DNA from: Cohnella lupini
GTDB taxonomy: Bacteria; Bacillota; Bacilli; Paenibacillales; Paenibacillaceae
Length of the DNA: 64,000 nt
Assembly: GCF_003386205.1 (NCBI RefSeq)
Contig: NZ_QRDY01000001.1
Coordinates: 558,001 to 622,000 of the forward strand
Direction of reading: 5' to 3'
Part shown: in pieces, positions 44,234 through 53,334 of the stretch
Layout: each line of letters starts with the position of its first letter
Numbering within the stretch: the first letter of the stretch is position 1
The notes under the pieces: model-generated
Database searches by the model: none
Told to the model about the DNA's origin: nothing
Seen by the model: the letters and a program-made list of their open reading frames with translations, nothing else
Position numbers and translations under genes: made by a program

Positions 44234-46336
44234 TTGGAACATCGCGTAGAAATGCAGCTTGGCGGTCGTTCGTTCGCGCTCGAAACAGGACGATTGGCTA
44301 AACAAGCGAATGGCGCCGTCGTCGTTCGTTATGGCGATACCGTGGTATTGTCCACCGTAACGGCTTCTAACGAACCGAAGGATCTTGATTTTTTTCCGTT
44401 GACCGTTAACTATGAAGAGCGGTTATATGCGGTAGGGAAAATTCCCGGAGGATTCATCAAGCGGGAAGGGCGTCCAAGCGAGAAGGCGATTTTGTCCAGC
44501 CGTCTGACGGATCGTCCGATTCGTCCGCTTTTCTCGGAAGGATTCCGTAACGACGTACAAATCGTGAATTTGGTTCTAAGCGTGGATCAAGATTGCACGC
44601 CCGAAATCGCGGCGATGATCGGAACTTCAGCCGCGCTGGCGATCTCGAACGTACCGTTTAACGGGCCGATCGGAGGAGTCATCGTCGGACGCATCGACGG
44701 TAAATTCATCGTTAACCCGACCCAGGCGCAAGAAGAAATCACGGATATGTTCGTCGTCGTCGCGGGTACTCGCGATGCGATTATGATGGTCGAGGCGGAA
44801 GCCAACGAGGTTTCCGAAGCGGATATGCTCGAAGCGATCATGTTCGGTCACGAAGAAATCAAGAAAATCGTAGATACTATCGATCAATTGGTTGCCTCGG
44901 CAGGACAACCGAAGATGGCCGTTAAGCTGCATAGCGTGGACGCGACCGTGGAAGCGGAAGTTCAAGCTTTCGCCAAAGCGCGGTTGGTACAAGCCGTCAG
45001 CATCTCCGAGAAGCATGCACGTCAAGAAGCTATCGATGCTATCAACGGTGAAACGGTTGAGCACTTCGGCAATCTTTACGCCGAAACGCCTAGCAAGCTT
45101 AAAGACGTTAAGGAAGTTCTGTACGATATCGTCAAGAATGAAGTTCGACGGTTGATCACGCATGATAAAGTGCGTCCCGACGGACGCGGCTTGGCCGAAA
45201 TTCGTCCGATTTCCAGCGATACGTCCATTCTTCCACGCACGCACGGTTCCGGATTGTTTACCCGCGGTCAGACTCAAGCCCTTAGCATTTGTACGCTTGG
45301 ACCGCTGGGCGAAGTTCAAATCTTGGACGGCATCGGCACTCAAGAATCCAAAAGGTTCATGCACCATTACAACTTCCCTCCGTTTTCGGTCGGCGAAGCG
45401 CGTCCGTTGCGTCCGCCAGGTCGTCGCGAAATCGGTCATGGAGCATTGGGCGAGCGCGCGTTACTGAAAGTATTGCCTTCCGAAGTTGATTTTCCATACA
45501 CGATTCGCTTAGTGTCCGAGGTTCTTGAATCCAACGGCTCTACATCGCAAGCAAGTATTTGCGCGAGCACTCTCGCGATGATGGATGCGGGCGTTCCGAT
45601 TAAAGCGCCGGTAGCCGGCGTAGCCATGGGATTAATTAAGGATGGAGACCATACTTCGATCCTAACGGATATTCAAGGTATGGAAGACCATCTGGGCGAC
45701 ATGGATTTCAAAGTAGCAGGAACGGCTGCGGGTATCACCGCCATTCAAATGGACATCAAGATCGACGGAATCGACCGCCAGATCCTTGGAGATGCCTTGG
45801 AACAAGCCAAAGAGGGACGGTTGTACATCTTGGGCAAGATGATGGAAACCATCCAGGAGCCGCGCAAGCAATTGAGCAAATACGCTCCCAAGATTATTTC
45901 CCTTAAAATCAATCCGGATAAAATCAGGGACGTCATCGGTTCGGGCGGTAAAATCATCAACAAAATCATCGAAGAAACCGGCGTTAAAATCGATATCGAA
46001 CAAGACGGAACCGTATATATCGCATCGACGGACGAAGCGGCCAACCAACGCGCCCGCGGAATTATCGAAGGCATCGTCAAGGAAGTCGTTATCGGCGAAG
46101 TGTACATGGGAACGGTCAAAAGAATCGAGAAATTCGGTTGCTTCGTAGAGATTCTCCCGAATAAAGACGGGCTCATCCACATTAGCCAACTGTCCAACGA
46201 ACGGGTAGCTAAAGTCGAGGACGTCGTCAATATCGGAGATCAGATCGAAGTGAAGGTTACCGAGATCGATAACATGGGTCGCATTAACTTATCCCGCAAA
46301 GTTTTGCTTAGCCCTGAACAAACGTCCTCCGTATAA
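44234..46336 (+). CDS. pnp: Polyribonucleotide nucleotidyltransferase (PNPase)
   Basis: 700 residues. Two RNase PH domains are joined by a helical linker: the first at 1-140 ([20 protein letters not shown]), the second at about 300-540 ([29 protein letters not shown] with catalytic acidic residues). A KH domain (about 555-615, [20 protein letters not shown]) and an S1 domain (about 620-690, [20 protein letters not shown]) follow. It degrades RNA 3'-5' phosphorolytically. The start is TTG 44234 with AAAGGAGGG. Confidence 0.98.
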   Translation: MEHRVEMQLGGRSFALETGRLAKQANGAVVVRYGDTVVLSTVTASNEPKDLDFFPLTVNYEERLYAVGKIPGGFIKREGRPSEKAILSSRLTDRPIRPLFSEGFRNDVQIVNLVLSVDQDCTPEIAAMIGTSAALAISNVPFNGPIGGVIVGRIDGKFIVNPTQAQEEITDMFVVVAGTRDAIMMVEAEANEVSEADMLEAIMFGHEEIKKIVDTIDQLVASAGQPKMAVKLHSVDATVEAEVQAFAKARLVQAVSISEKHARQEAIDAINGETVEHFGNLYAETPSKLKDVKEVLYDIVKNEVRRLITHDKVRPDGRGLAEIRPISSDTSILPRTHGSGLFTRGQTQALSICTLGPLGEVQILDGIGTQESKRFMHHYNFPPFSVGEARPLRPPGRREIGHGALGERALLKVLPSEVDFPYTIRLVSEVLESNGSTSQASICASTLAMMDAGVPIKAPVAGVAMGLIKDGDHTSILTDIQGMEDHLGDMDFKVAGTAAGITAIQMDIKIDGIDRQILGDALEQAKEGRLYILGKMMETIQEPRKQLSKYAPKIISLKINPDKIRDVIGSGGKIINKIIEETGVKIDIEQDGTVYIASTDEAANQRARGIIEGIVKEVVIGEVYMGTVKRIEKFGCFVEILPNKDGLIHISQLSNERVAKVEDVVNIGDQIEVKVTEIDNMGRINLSRKVLLSPEQTSSV

Positions 46337-46363
46337 AGAGGATTATAACCGCATAAGATTGAC

Positions 46364-46399
46364 AAAAGAGACTCCGTCATGCAGGTCTCTTTTTGTTTT
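46364..46399 (+). terminator. Intrinsic terminator after pnp
   Basis: AAAAGAGAC (46364-46372) pairs with GTCTCTTTT (46385-46393). A further T-rich TGTTTT tract follows. Confidence 0.85.
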
Positions 46400-46433
46400 G
46401 CATAATTCCCCCCGATCATAGGCAAGCTCACTC

Positions 46434-46460
46434 ATAAAGGCCGATATCCAGGCATAGGAT
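46434..46460 (+). promoter_or_regulatory. Possible sigma-E-like promoter upstream of the ylxY-like gene
   Basis: ATAAA (46434-46438) and CATAGGAT (46453-46460) are spaced as ATA-N16-CATA, matching the mother-cell sigma-E pattern apart from two positions of the -10. Weak call. Confidence 0.3.
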
Positions 46461-46495
46461 GATGCAGGGAATCGGACAGGCGGAGGTGAGCGGAA

Positions 46496-47500
46496 ATGAA
46501 ATCCAAGAAAACCGCGGGAATGCTCTTGGCGATAATATTGTGCATGTCCGCCGTTTTGCTTGCGGGTACATACGGGCCGCTGCAACCGTTCGTGCAGTCC
46601 GTTAAATCGGTTCAACCGCAAAGCGTATCCGCGATCGCGTTCGTAGACGGTCAAGCCGAAGACGAATTGATGAAATGGATTAAATCGGAAGCGGTTAAAC
46701 AGGAGAGGCCTGCGATCAATGCCGTGATCGACAGGGTTTGGAAAGCTATACCGGGGTATGACGGGCGTACCGTCGATATCCGAGCCACTTATGCAAGAGC
46801 GAAGCAGCTGAGCTCAGCGCCATTGGGAGAACGGTCGATTCCTTGGGTATACCGTACGGTAAAGCCTGCGATCGGGCTGAACGATTTACCGCTGCAGCCG
46901 ATATACCGGGGAAATTCCGCCAAGCCTATGGTCGCTTTCATGATCAACGTGGCATGGGGAGACGAGTATTTGTTGCCGATGCTCGATATTCTGAAAGAAA
47001 CAGGGGTCAAAGCGACCTTCTTTTTCGACGGAACATGGCTATCCAAGCACGCGGATACCGCGAAAAGCATTATCGCTCAAGGGCACGAAGCGTCCAACCA
47101 CGCGTATACCCATCCGGATATGAGCAAGCTGGGCGAGGCCAGGCAGCGCGAGGAAATCGGCAAAACAGAGGCGCTTTTGAAAAATTTAGGCGTGAAGAAC
47201 GTATGGTTCGCGCCGCCTTCCGGCTATTACAATTCGAATACGGTCAAAGTCGCTTCGGAGTTCGGACTAAAGACGGTCTTGTGGACTCTGGATACGATTG
47301 ACTGGATGAAGCCCGATCCATCGACCGTCGTCGCCAAAGTCGCGAACAAAGCAGGGCCCGGAACGTTAATTCTGATGCACCCGACTTCCTCGTCCTTGGG
47401 GGCGTTAAGAGGGATGATCAAGGTCGTTAGAGCGAAGGGCTACGTACTGGGAACGGTATCGGAAACGCTGTCTCCCGAACGGGTAGACGCTCGGTTGTGA
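46496..47500 (+). CDS. ylxY: YlxY-like polysaccharide deacetylase-family protein
   Basis: 334 residues. An N-terminal signal/anchor (about 5-25) precedes a NodB-homology domain (about 140-325). The His-rich metal motif is present in GHEASNHAYTHPDMSKLG. The first motif, normally TFDDG with catalytic Asp, reads MINVAWGDEYLLPMLD instead, so the usual catalytic base is missing. Located between pnp and mlpA as in B. subtilis YlxY, linked to sporulation. It may bind rather than deacetylate glycan, or use altered chemistry. Confidence 0.88.
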   Translation: MKSKKTAGMLLAIILCMSAVLLAGTYGPLQPFVQSVKSVQPQSVSAIAFVDGQAEDELMKWIKSEAVKQERPAINAVIDRVWKAIPGYDGRTVDIRATYARAKQLSSAPLGERSIPWVYRTVKPAIGLNDLPLQPIYRGNSAKPMVAFMINVAWGDEYLLPMLDILKETGVKATFFFDGTWLSKHADTAKSIIAQGHEASNHAYTHPDMSKLGEARQREEIGKTEALLKNLGVKNVWFAPPSGYYNSNTVKVASEFGLKTVLWTLDTIDWMKPDPSTVVAKVANKAGPGTLILMHPTSSSLGALRGMIKVVRAKGYVLGTVSETLSPERVDARL

Positions 47501-47523
47501 CAGATGTCGTAATTTGATATAGT
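47495..47523 (+). promoter_or_regulatory. Sigma-A-like promoter for mlpA-dut
   Basis: TTGTGA (47495-47500) and TATAGT (47518-47523) are 17 bases apart. The -35 overlaps the end of the upstream gene. The leader would be ~40 bases. Confidence 0.5.
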
Positions 47524-47569
47524 TGTATCACTGTTCGTTAGGTATTCAGCGAAAAAAGGGGGAAATCGG

Positions 47570-48850
47570 ATGAACAAATACGTACTTAAGAACGGATTGC
47601 GCGTGATGATCGAATCCATTCCGACCTGTCGGTCGGTATCGTTCGGTATCTGGGTGAAAACCGGTTCCCGCTATGAAGATTTAGATAACAACGGGATCTC
47701 TCACTTCATTGAACATATGTTGTTTAAAGGAACGAAACGCCATAGCGCTAAAGATATCGCAGACCGCTTCGACGGAATCGGCGGCAACGTAAACGCCTTT
47801 ACGTCCAAAGAATATACCTGCTATTACGCCAAGGTGTTGGATTTGCATTTGCCGATCGCCGTTGATATTTTGTCGGATATGTTTTTCGAGTCCCAGATGG
47901 CGGACGCGGAGCTTGCGAAAGAGAAAAACGTCATCCTCGAAGAGATATCCATGTACGAAGATACTCCGGACGACACCGTGCACGATCTTGCTTCGCGTGC
48001 GGCTTACCTTGACCATCCGCTGGCGTATTCCATACTCGGAACGGCCGAACGGTTAAATGCCATGGGACCGGATCATTTGCGGCAATACATGAGTGAGCGG
48101 TACCGCATAGACGATACCGTTATCAGCGTGGCGGGCAATATCGGGGAAGAAGTGTTGGAGCTGTTGGAGCAGCATTTCGGAAGGTTCGACGTCAAGGGAT
48201 CCGATAAGGCATTAGAAGCGCCGAAGTTTCACTCGAGGGCGTTGTTCCATCGCAAGAAAACGGAGCAGAACCATCTTTGCCTGACTTTTCCGGGAAGTTC
48301 GATCCAAGCCCCGAATTTATATGCGATGATTTTGCTGAACAATACGATCGGCGGTGGGATGAGCTCCCGATTATTCCAAGAGATCCGGGAAAAACGCGGG
48401 CTTGCTTATTCGGTCTATTCTTACCATACGTCTTATGCCGATAGCGGTTTGTTCACCGTATATGCGGGAACGGCGCCCAAGCAAACAAAAGACGTCTACG
48501 ATATCACCATGGAGTTGCTCAATGATATTGCCTCTTCGGGGTTGAACGAGGCCGAATTGTCGCGCGGCAAGGAACAGTTGAAAGGAAACTTGATACTGAG
48601 CCTAGAAAGCACGAGCAGCCGAATGAATCGTCTCGGGAAGAACGAGTTGATGCTCGGACGACATTATACGTTAGACGAGATGCTGGAAAGAATCGATCAA
48701 GTTCAATTATCCGACTTGAACGAAATCATGGAAACGATGATGGCGCAACCTTGCGCTGTTGCGCTTGTTGGCGCTAATGAGAAAGTGCTGTCGGGAATCG
48801 GGAGGGAATTCATTGTATCCAATTCAGTTGAAGAGGTTGCCGGGGAATGA
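47570..48850 (+). CDS. mlpA: M16-family zinc metallopeptidase MlpA (PepR/YmxG)
   Basis: 426 residues of the one-domain M16B (processing peptidase-like) class. The inverted zinc motif is HFIEHMLFKGTKRH, with the downstream Glu in EKNVILEEISMYEDTPDD. The C-terminal half has GGGMSSRLFQEIREKRGLAYSV-type substrate-binding motif. B. subtilis MlpA affects protease levels and sits in the dpa/dap region as here. An AAAGGGGG site precedes ATG 47570. Its end overlaps dut by 38 bases. Confidence 0.94.
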   Translation: MNKYVLKNGLRVMIESIPTCRSVSFGIWVKTGSRYEDLDNNGISHFIEHMLFKGTKRHSAKDIADRFDGIGGNVNAFTSKEYTCYYAKVLDLHLPIAVDILSDMFFESQMADAELAKEKNVILEEISMYEDTPDDTVHDLASRAAYLDHPLAYSILGTAERLNAMGPDHLRQYMSERYRIDDTVISVAGNIGEEVLELLEQHFGRFDVKGSDKALEAPKFHSRALFHRKKTEQNHLCLTFPGSSIQAPNLYAMILLNNTIGGGMSSRLFQEIREKRGLAYSVYSYHTSYADSGLFTVYAGTAPKQTKDVYDITMELLNDIASSGLNEAELSRGKEQLKGNLILSLESTSSRMNRLGKNELMLGRHYTLDEMLERIDQVQLSDLNEIMETMMAQPCAVALVGANEKVLSGIGREFIVSNSVEEVAGE

Positions 48851-49256
48851 AGACGTTGCTTTGCCCCGGCAGATGTCGGAATGGGCTGCGGGGTTTGATC
48901 TGCACGCAGCGGTAGCGGAGCCGCTCTTACTCGCTCCGGGAGAAAGAGCGTTAATACCGACCGGCTTCGCGATGGCGATGCCTAGGGAATTAGAAGCACA
49001 AATCAGGCCGAGAAGCGGCTTGGCATACAAGCATGGCATAACGTGCTTGAATACGCCCGGAACGATCGACGCGGATTATCGCGGCGAAGTGAAAGTGCTA
49101 CTTATTAACCTGGGTCAAGAACCGTTTACGATCGAACGCGGAGAGAGAGTGGCGCAGATGGTCTTCCAACGCGTGCCGCAGGTCATTCTCGAAGAAGTGT
49201 CGGAGTTGACAGAGACGTCCAGGGGCGAAGGCGGCTTCGGCCACACCGGCAAATAA
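48813..49256 (+). CDS. dut: Deoxyuridine 5'-triphosphate nucleotidohydrolase (dUTPase)
   Basis: 147 residues. All five trimeric-dUTPase motifs are present: AGFDLHAA, RPRSGLAYKHG, GTIDADYRGEVKVLLIN, GERVAQMVF and SRGEGGFGHTG. It hydrolyses dUTP to dUMP, preventing uracil in DNA. I chose TTG 48813 (MYPIQLKRLPGNE) because GGAGGG (48801-48806) is correctly spaced. The frame opens earlier at 48759 inside mlpA without conservation. A long hairpin follows the stop. Confidence 0.95.
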   Translation: MYPIQLKRLPGNEDVALPRQMSEWAAGFDLHAAVAEPLLLAPGERALIPTGFAMAMPRELEAQIRPRSGLAYKHGITCLNTPGTIDADYRGEVKVLLINLGQEPFTIERGERVAQMVFQRVPQVILEEVSELTETSRGEGGFGHTGK

Positions 49257-49276
49257 GCGCATGAGAGCGATAGAGA

Positions 49277-49329
49277 ATAACAGAAACAACCTAACTGGGC
49301 CTTGCGCCGGGTTAGGTTGTTTCTGTTAT
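49277..49329. terminator. Perfect 19-base hairpin after dut (terminator-like, bidirectional)
   Basis: The arm 49277-49295 is exactly complementary to 49311-49329, with a 15-base GC-rich loop. The right arm is itself T-rich, but no separate T run follows. It separates dut from the dpaA promoter and may protect the dut mRNA 3' end or terminate from both sides. Confidence 0.7.
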
Positions 49330-49378
49330 GGGCACTAAAGGCGATGCGCTTAAGGAGGCGAGATCGGGAAAGGTCGGC

Positions 49379-49406
49379 ACCCCGGACTGGGCGTAAGCAT
49401 AAGATG
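49379..49406 (+). promoter_or_regulatory. Candidate sigma-K promoter of dpaAB
   Basis: AC (49379-49380), 17 bases and CATAAGATG (49398-49406) fit the sigma-K pattern AC-N16/17-CATAnnnTA except for the last base. dpaAB is a mother-cell sigma-K operon in B. subtilis. Transcription would begin near 49412-49414. Confidence 0.55.
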
Positions 49407-49440
49407 TGCTATGCATGATTGCCGAGAGGAGGGGGCTACG

Positions 49441-50340
49441 ATACTTACGGGAATTCAGATCGTTCTCGCGGGTGGAGACGCTCGTCAGTTGGAAGTGATT
49501 CGACGGTTAACGGAATTGGACGCCGCGGTTACGATAGTGGGTTTCGATAGGCTGGAAACTCCTTTTAGCGGCGTCGTTAAAGCGGAGTGGTTGCCGGATA
49601 TCTTAAAGCAGGTAGACGTATTGATATTGCCTGCGGTCGGTACGGATGAGGAAGGGGTTATCTCGACTCTCTTCACGGATCAGGAACTAAGGCTCACGGA
49701 TGCTCATTTAGCGGCGATTCCGAAAACTTGCAAGGTCATCACGGGTATGGCGAAGCCGTATTTAAAGAAGCAGTGCGATAAATACCACCTCGAATTGATC
49801 GAGTTGTTCGAACGGGACGACGTAGCCATTTATAACTCCATTCCGACCGCGGAAGGCGCACTGATGATGGCTATTCAGAATACCGATATAACGATTCACG
49901 GTTCAAACTGCATCGTTCTCGGACTTGGAAGAACAGGCTTCACGATGGCAAGAACGCTGCAAGCGATCGGAGCCAATGTTAAAGTGGGGGTACGTCGGGA
50001 CGAAGCGTACGCACGTGCTTTCGAGATGGGTTTCGAGCCGTTCTATATGCCTGAATTAGCGCGTCAGGCGGGGAATATCGACTTGATTTTTAACACAATT
50101 CCGACTATGATAGTCACAGCACAAGTGATCGCTCAACTTCCCCTGCGCGCATGTATTATCGACCTGGCTTCCAAGCCCGGCGGCACCGATTTCCGCTTCG
50201 CCGAGAAGCGAGGAATCAAGGCGCTGCTCGCTCCCGGTTTACCCGGAATCGTGGCTCCGAAAACTGCCGGTCGAATCATCGCGAACAGTCTCACCCAGAT
50301 TATTCTGGAAGACAACCGATTACGGGGGAATAAACCATGA
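49441..50340 (+). CDS. dpaA: Dipicolinate synthase subunit A (SpoVFA)
   Basis: 299 residues if begun at ATA 49441. The product opens LTGIQIVLAGGDARQLEVIR, then IYNSIPTAEGALMMAIQ, a Rossmann motif VLGLGRTGFTMARTL, and GIKALLAPGLPGIVAPKTAG, as in DpaA. With DpaB it oxidises dihydrodipicolinate to dipicolinic acid in the mother cell. The frame also has an ATG at 49411, but that places AGGAGG (49427-49432) inside the coding region and near the predicted transcription start. The good spacing and homologous N-terminus favour 49441, a non-canonical ATA codon. Confidence 0.9.
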   Translation: MLTGIQIVLAGGDARQLEVIRRLTELDAAVTIVGFDRLETPFSGVVKAEWLPDILKQVDVLILPAVGTDEEGVISTLFTDQELRLTDAHLAAIPKTCKVITGMAKPYLKKQCDKYHLELIELFERDDVAIYNSIPTAEGALMMAIQNTDITIHGSNCIVLGLGRTGFTMARTLQAIGANVKVGVRRDEAYARAFEMGFEPFYMPELARQAGNIDLIFNTIPTMIVTAQVIAQLPLRACIIDLASKPGGTDFRFAEKRGIKALLAPGLPGIVAPKTAGRIIANSLTQIILEDNRLRGNKP

Positions 50341-50933
50341 ATTGGCAGGGAATTACCGTCGGGTATGCCTTATCCGGATCTCACTGCACGTTAGAGGAAA
50401 TCATGCCGCAAATCCAGCGTTTCGTGGATGCGGGAGCCAACGTTGTACCTATCGTATCGGCAACGATCATGAGCACGGATACGAGATTCGGGACTTCGGA
50501 CCATTGGCAGAAATCTTTGTTAGATATAACCGGCAATAAAATCATATCTTCTATCGTAGACGCGGAGCCGCTCGGCCCCTCCAAGCTATTGGATGTGCTG
50601 GCCATCGCGCCTTGTACCGGCAATACGACAAGCAAACTCGCGAACGCTATGACGGACGGTCCGGTGCTGATGGCGGCGAAAGCCCAGATGCGTAACCAAC
50701 GTCCTCTCGTCCTTGCCATCTCCACTAACGACGGATTAGGCCTTAACGCCGCGAACATCGCCAAGCTTCTTATTATGAAGAACATTTACTTCGTGCCTTT
50801 CGGCCAGGATAATCCGATCGCCAAGCCGAATTCGCTAGTTGCTAGAATGGATCTCGTAATGGAAACCTGCGAAGCCGCGATGCAAGGAAAACAGTTACAA
50901 CCTTTGCTCATTGAGCGTGTCATACACGCTTGA
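50337..50933 (+). CDS. dpaB: Dipicolinate synthase subunit B (SpoVFB)
   Basis: 198 residues of the flavoprotein-like (HFCD/Dfp) fold. Conserved features are GYALSGSHCTLEEIMPQIQR near the N-terminus, DILAIAPCTGNTTSKLANAM-type motif and TDGPVLMAAKAQMRN. It partners DpaA in spore dipicolinate synthesis. The start overlaps the dpaA stop (ATGA), so the two are translated together. asd follows 36 bases later. Confidence 0.95.
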   Translation: MNWQGITVGYALSGSHCTLEEIMPQIQRFVDAGANVVPIVSATIMSTDTRFGTSDHWQKSLLDITGNKIISSIVDAEPLGPSKLLDVLAIAPCTGNTTSKLANAMTDGPVLMAAKAQMRNQRPLVLAISTNDGLGLNAANIAKLLIMKNIYFVPFGQDNPIAKPNSLVARMDLVMETCEAAMQGKQLQPLLIERVIHA

Positions 50934-50941
50934 GATATACT
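50911..50941 (+). promoter_or_regulatory. Possible vegetative promoter for asd-dapG-dapA
   Basis: TTGAGC (50911-50916) and TATACT (50936-50941), 19 bases apart, lie at the end of dpaB. A vegetative promoter is expected because lysine and cell-wall precursors are needed outside sporulation. Spacing is long, so the call is weak. Confidence 0.35.
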
Positions 50942-50969
50942 TGCTACATCCGAGGGGAGAATATACCAA

Positions 50970-52010
50970 ATGTCGACACAACAGTTGTTTAACGTCGCCG
51001 TCGTGGGAGCGACCGGCGCCGTTGGGGAACAAATCCGCAGACTGCTCGAAGAACGCAACTTCCCGATCGCCAGCTTGAAGCTGCTTTCTTCCGCTCGTTC
51101 GGCGGGCTCCGTCGTTACTTTTAAAGGGAAACCCGTTACGGTCGAAGAAGCTACTCCGGAGAGCTTTCGCGGGGTAGATATCGCCCTATTCAGCGCTGGC
51201 GGCGATGTTAGTAAAGCACTTATTCCTCATGCGGTCGAGCATGGCGCCGTATGTATAGATAATACGAACGCATATCGCATGGATCCGGAGACGCCACTTG
51301 TCGTACCGGAAGTCAACATCGATAAAATAAGCGAGCACAAAGGCATCATCGCTAATCCTAACTGCTCCACGATCCAAATGGTAGCGGCTTTGAAGCCTCT
51401 TTACGACCGTTACGGCATCTCGCGCATCATCGTTTCGACTTACCAAGCCGTATCCGGAGCAGGAGCTTCGGCGGTAACCGAAATGTTGAGGCAATCGGGC
51501 GAAGTGCTCGCGGGCAACGATTCCAATCCGGCTATCCTTCCCGTATCTTCACTGCCCGTCAAGCATCAAATCGCGTTTAACGTCATTCCGCAAATCGATA
51601 AATTCCAGGACAACGGGTTTACTCTGGAAGAGATGAAGATGATTCGCGAAACGAAGAAAATCATGGACGATGAAACGCTTGAAGTGACGGCGACTTGCGT
51701 ACGCGTACCGGTCGTATACGGTCACTCCGAATCCGTCTATGTCGAACTGAAGAACGACTTCGACGTTGAAGAAATCAAGAGCTTGCTATCCGATTCTCCG
51801 GGCCTCGTGCTCGTAGACGATCCGTCTGGCCAGCAATATCCGCTTGCAACCGATGCCGCGGGCAAGAACGAAGTATTCGTTGGACGCGTACGCCGCGATC
51901 TATCGAACCCTCGCGCCTTGAATATGTGGATCGTATCGGATAACTTGCTGAAAGGCGCGGCATGGAACGCGGTTCAGATCGCGGAATATATCGCGATTCC
52001 GCAACGATAA
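50970..52010 (+). CDS. asd: Aspartate-semialdehyde dehydrogenase
   Basis: 346 residues. The NADPH motif VVGATGAVGEQIRRLLEERN is near the N-terminus. The catalytic Cys132 is in IANPNCSTIQMVAAL, and PLSSARSAG-like LLSSARSAGSVVTFKGKPV binds phosphate. It reduces aspartyl phosphate to aspartate semialdehyde, the branch point to lysine/DAP/dipicolinate, threonine and methionine. It links directly to dapG and dapA downstream. Confidence 0.97.
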   Translation: MSTQQLFNVAVVGATGAVGEQIRRLLEERNFPIASLKLLSSARSAGSVVTFKGKPVTVEEATPESFRGVDIALFSAGGDVSKALIPHAVEHGAVCIDNTNAYRMDPETPLVVPEVNIDKISEHKGIIANPNCSTIQMVAALKPLYDRYGISRIIVSTYQAVSGAGASAVTEMLRQSGEVLAGNDSNPAILPVSSLPVKHQIAFNVIPQIDKFQDNGFTLEEMKMIRETKKIMDDETLEVTATCVRVPVVYGHSESVYVELKNDFDVEEIKSLLSDSPGLVLVDDPSGQQYPLATDAAGKNEVFVGRVRRDLSNPRALNMWIVSDNLLKGAAWNAVQIAEYIAIPQR

Positions 52011-52086
52011 TCATTCTTTGCCGCAGATTTCCTATCTTTTTCTATCCCCTCGACTTTCAATACTACCAAGAGCGGAGGAAAACGAG

Positions 52087-53310
52087 ATGGACCTGATCGT
52101 ACAGAAATTCGGAGGGACGTCGCTGTCCGACGAGAATAGTCGGCGCCACGTCCTCCGTCATATTGTTCGAGAAAATGAAGCCGGGAGCCGGCTAGTCGTC
52201 GTGGTCTCGGCCATGGGAAGAAGCGGAGAGCCGTATGCCACGGATTCGCTGTTGGAGTTAATCCGCACGAACGGCAACGCGTTGCCGGCACGGGAGAAGG
52301 ACTTGTTGCTTTCTTGCGGCGAATTAATATCGGCTACCCTGCTGTGCAGCATTCTTCAAGCAGAGGGTATCCCTTCCGTTGTATTGACGGGAGGACAGGC
52401 AGGCATCATAACGGATAATCGATTCGGTTCCGCCAGGATCACGGAAATCAAGACGGAGCGGATTCATAAGCTGATTTCGGATGGTTTCGTCGTAATCGTT
52501 ACGGGGTTTCAAGGGATGACTCCCGATGGAGAAATGACGACGCTCGGAAGAGGGGGCAGCGATACTTCCGCTACCGCTTTAGGTGCTGCATTGAACGCGG
52601 ATATTGTCGATATTTATACGGACGTCGACGGAATTTTAACGGCGGATCCGCGTTGGGTAAGCGATGCTCGCCCATTATCAACCGTTAGCTACGAAGAAAT
52701 ATGCAATATGGCGCAAAACGGGGCAAAGGTCATTCATCCGCGAGCCGTCGAGATCGCGATGAAAGCCTCGATTCCCGTTCGCGTTCGCTCTACCTTCTCC
52801 GAGGGTGAAGGTACGCTGGTGACGAACGCTCACGCTCTTCGCAGTCAAGGAATCTGGTTTGACAAGACCGTTACAGGCCTTGCCCATGTAAGAGGAGTAA
52901 CCCAATTAGGCGTGACGAACAACAATGGCCCGTCCGATGTTCAATTGCGGGTTTTCCGGGCGATGGCCACGCACGGCATAAGCGTCGACTTTATTAACGT
53001 AATGCCTTCCGGCGTAGTATATACGGTGTCGGAAACCGACACTTCACTGGCTATGGAATTGCTTCAAGGGTTAGGTTTCGAGCCGAACGTCCGCAGAGGA
53101 TGCGCTAAAGTGTCCGTCATCGGCGGCGGCATGAACGGAGAGCCTGGAGTTATGGCCGTAATCGTGGAAGCGTTGACGAACTCGGGTATTCCGATTTTGC
53201 AGTCCGCGGACTCGAATACTACCATTTGGGTGCTCTTATCCGAAGAGGATTTGGCTGAAGCTCTGCAAGCTTTGCATACGGCGTTCGGATTGCATCTTAC
53301 TCCGAACTGA
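52087..53310 (+). CDS. dapG: Aspartate kinase I (DapG)
   Basis: 407 residues. The kinase signature is VQKFGGTSLSDENSRRHVLR, with TLGRGGSDTSATALGAAL and YTDVDGILTADPR. Two C-terminal ACT domains (about 270-405) include VTQLGVTNNNGPSDVQLRVF and INVMPSGVVYTVSE. DapG is the diaminopimelate-regulated aspartokinase of Bacillus, suited to cell-wall and spore needs. ATG 52087 follows CGGAGG (52073-52078); the frame's earlier opening at 52018 is not conserved. Confidence 0.94.
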   Translation: MDLIVQKFGGTSLSDENSRRHVLRHIVRENEAGSRLVVVVSAMGRSGEPYATDSLLELIRTNGNALPAREKDLLLSCGELISATLLCSILQAEGIPSVVLTGGQAGIITDNRFGSARITEIKTERIHKLISDGFVVIVTGFQGMTPDGEMTTLGRGGSDTSATALGAALNADIVDIYTDVDGILTADPRWVSDARPLSTVSYEEICNMAQNGAKVIHPRAVEIAMKASIPVRVRSTFSEGEGTLVTNAHALRSQGIWFDKTVTGLAHVRGVTQLGVTNNNGPSDVQLRVFRAMATHGISVDFINVMPSGVVYTVSETDTSLAMELLQGLGFEPNVRRGCAKVSVIGGGMNGEPGVMAVIVEALTNSGIPILQSADSNTTIWVLLSEEDLAEALQALHTAFGLHLTPN

Positions 53311-53334
53311 GGACTATAGAGGAGGATATTTGAG

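Noticed and set aside
50934-53334. Lysine riboswitch near asd-dapG-dapA
   Set aside because: The gaps (36, 76 and 24 bases) are too short for the ~170-base lysine riboswitch aptamer.
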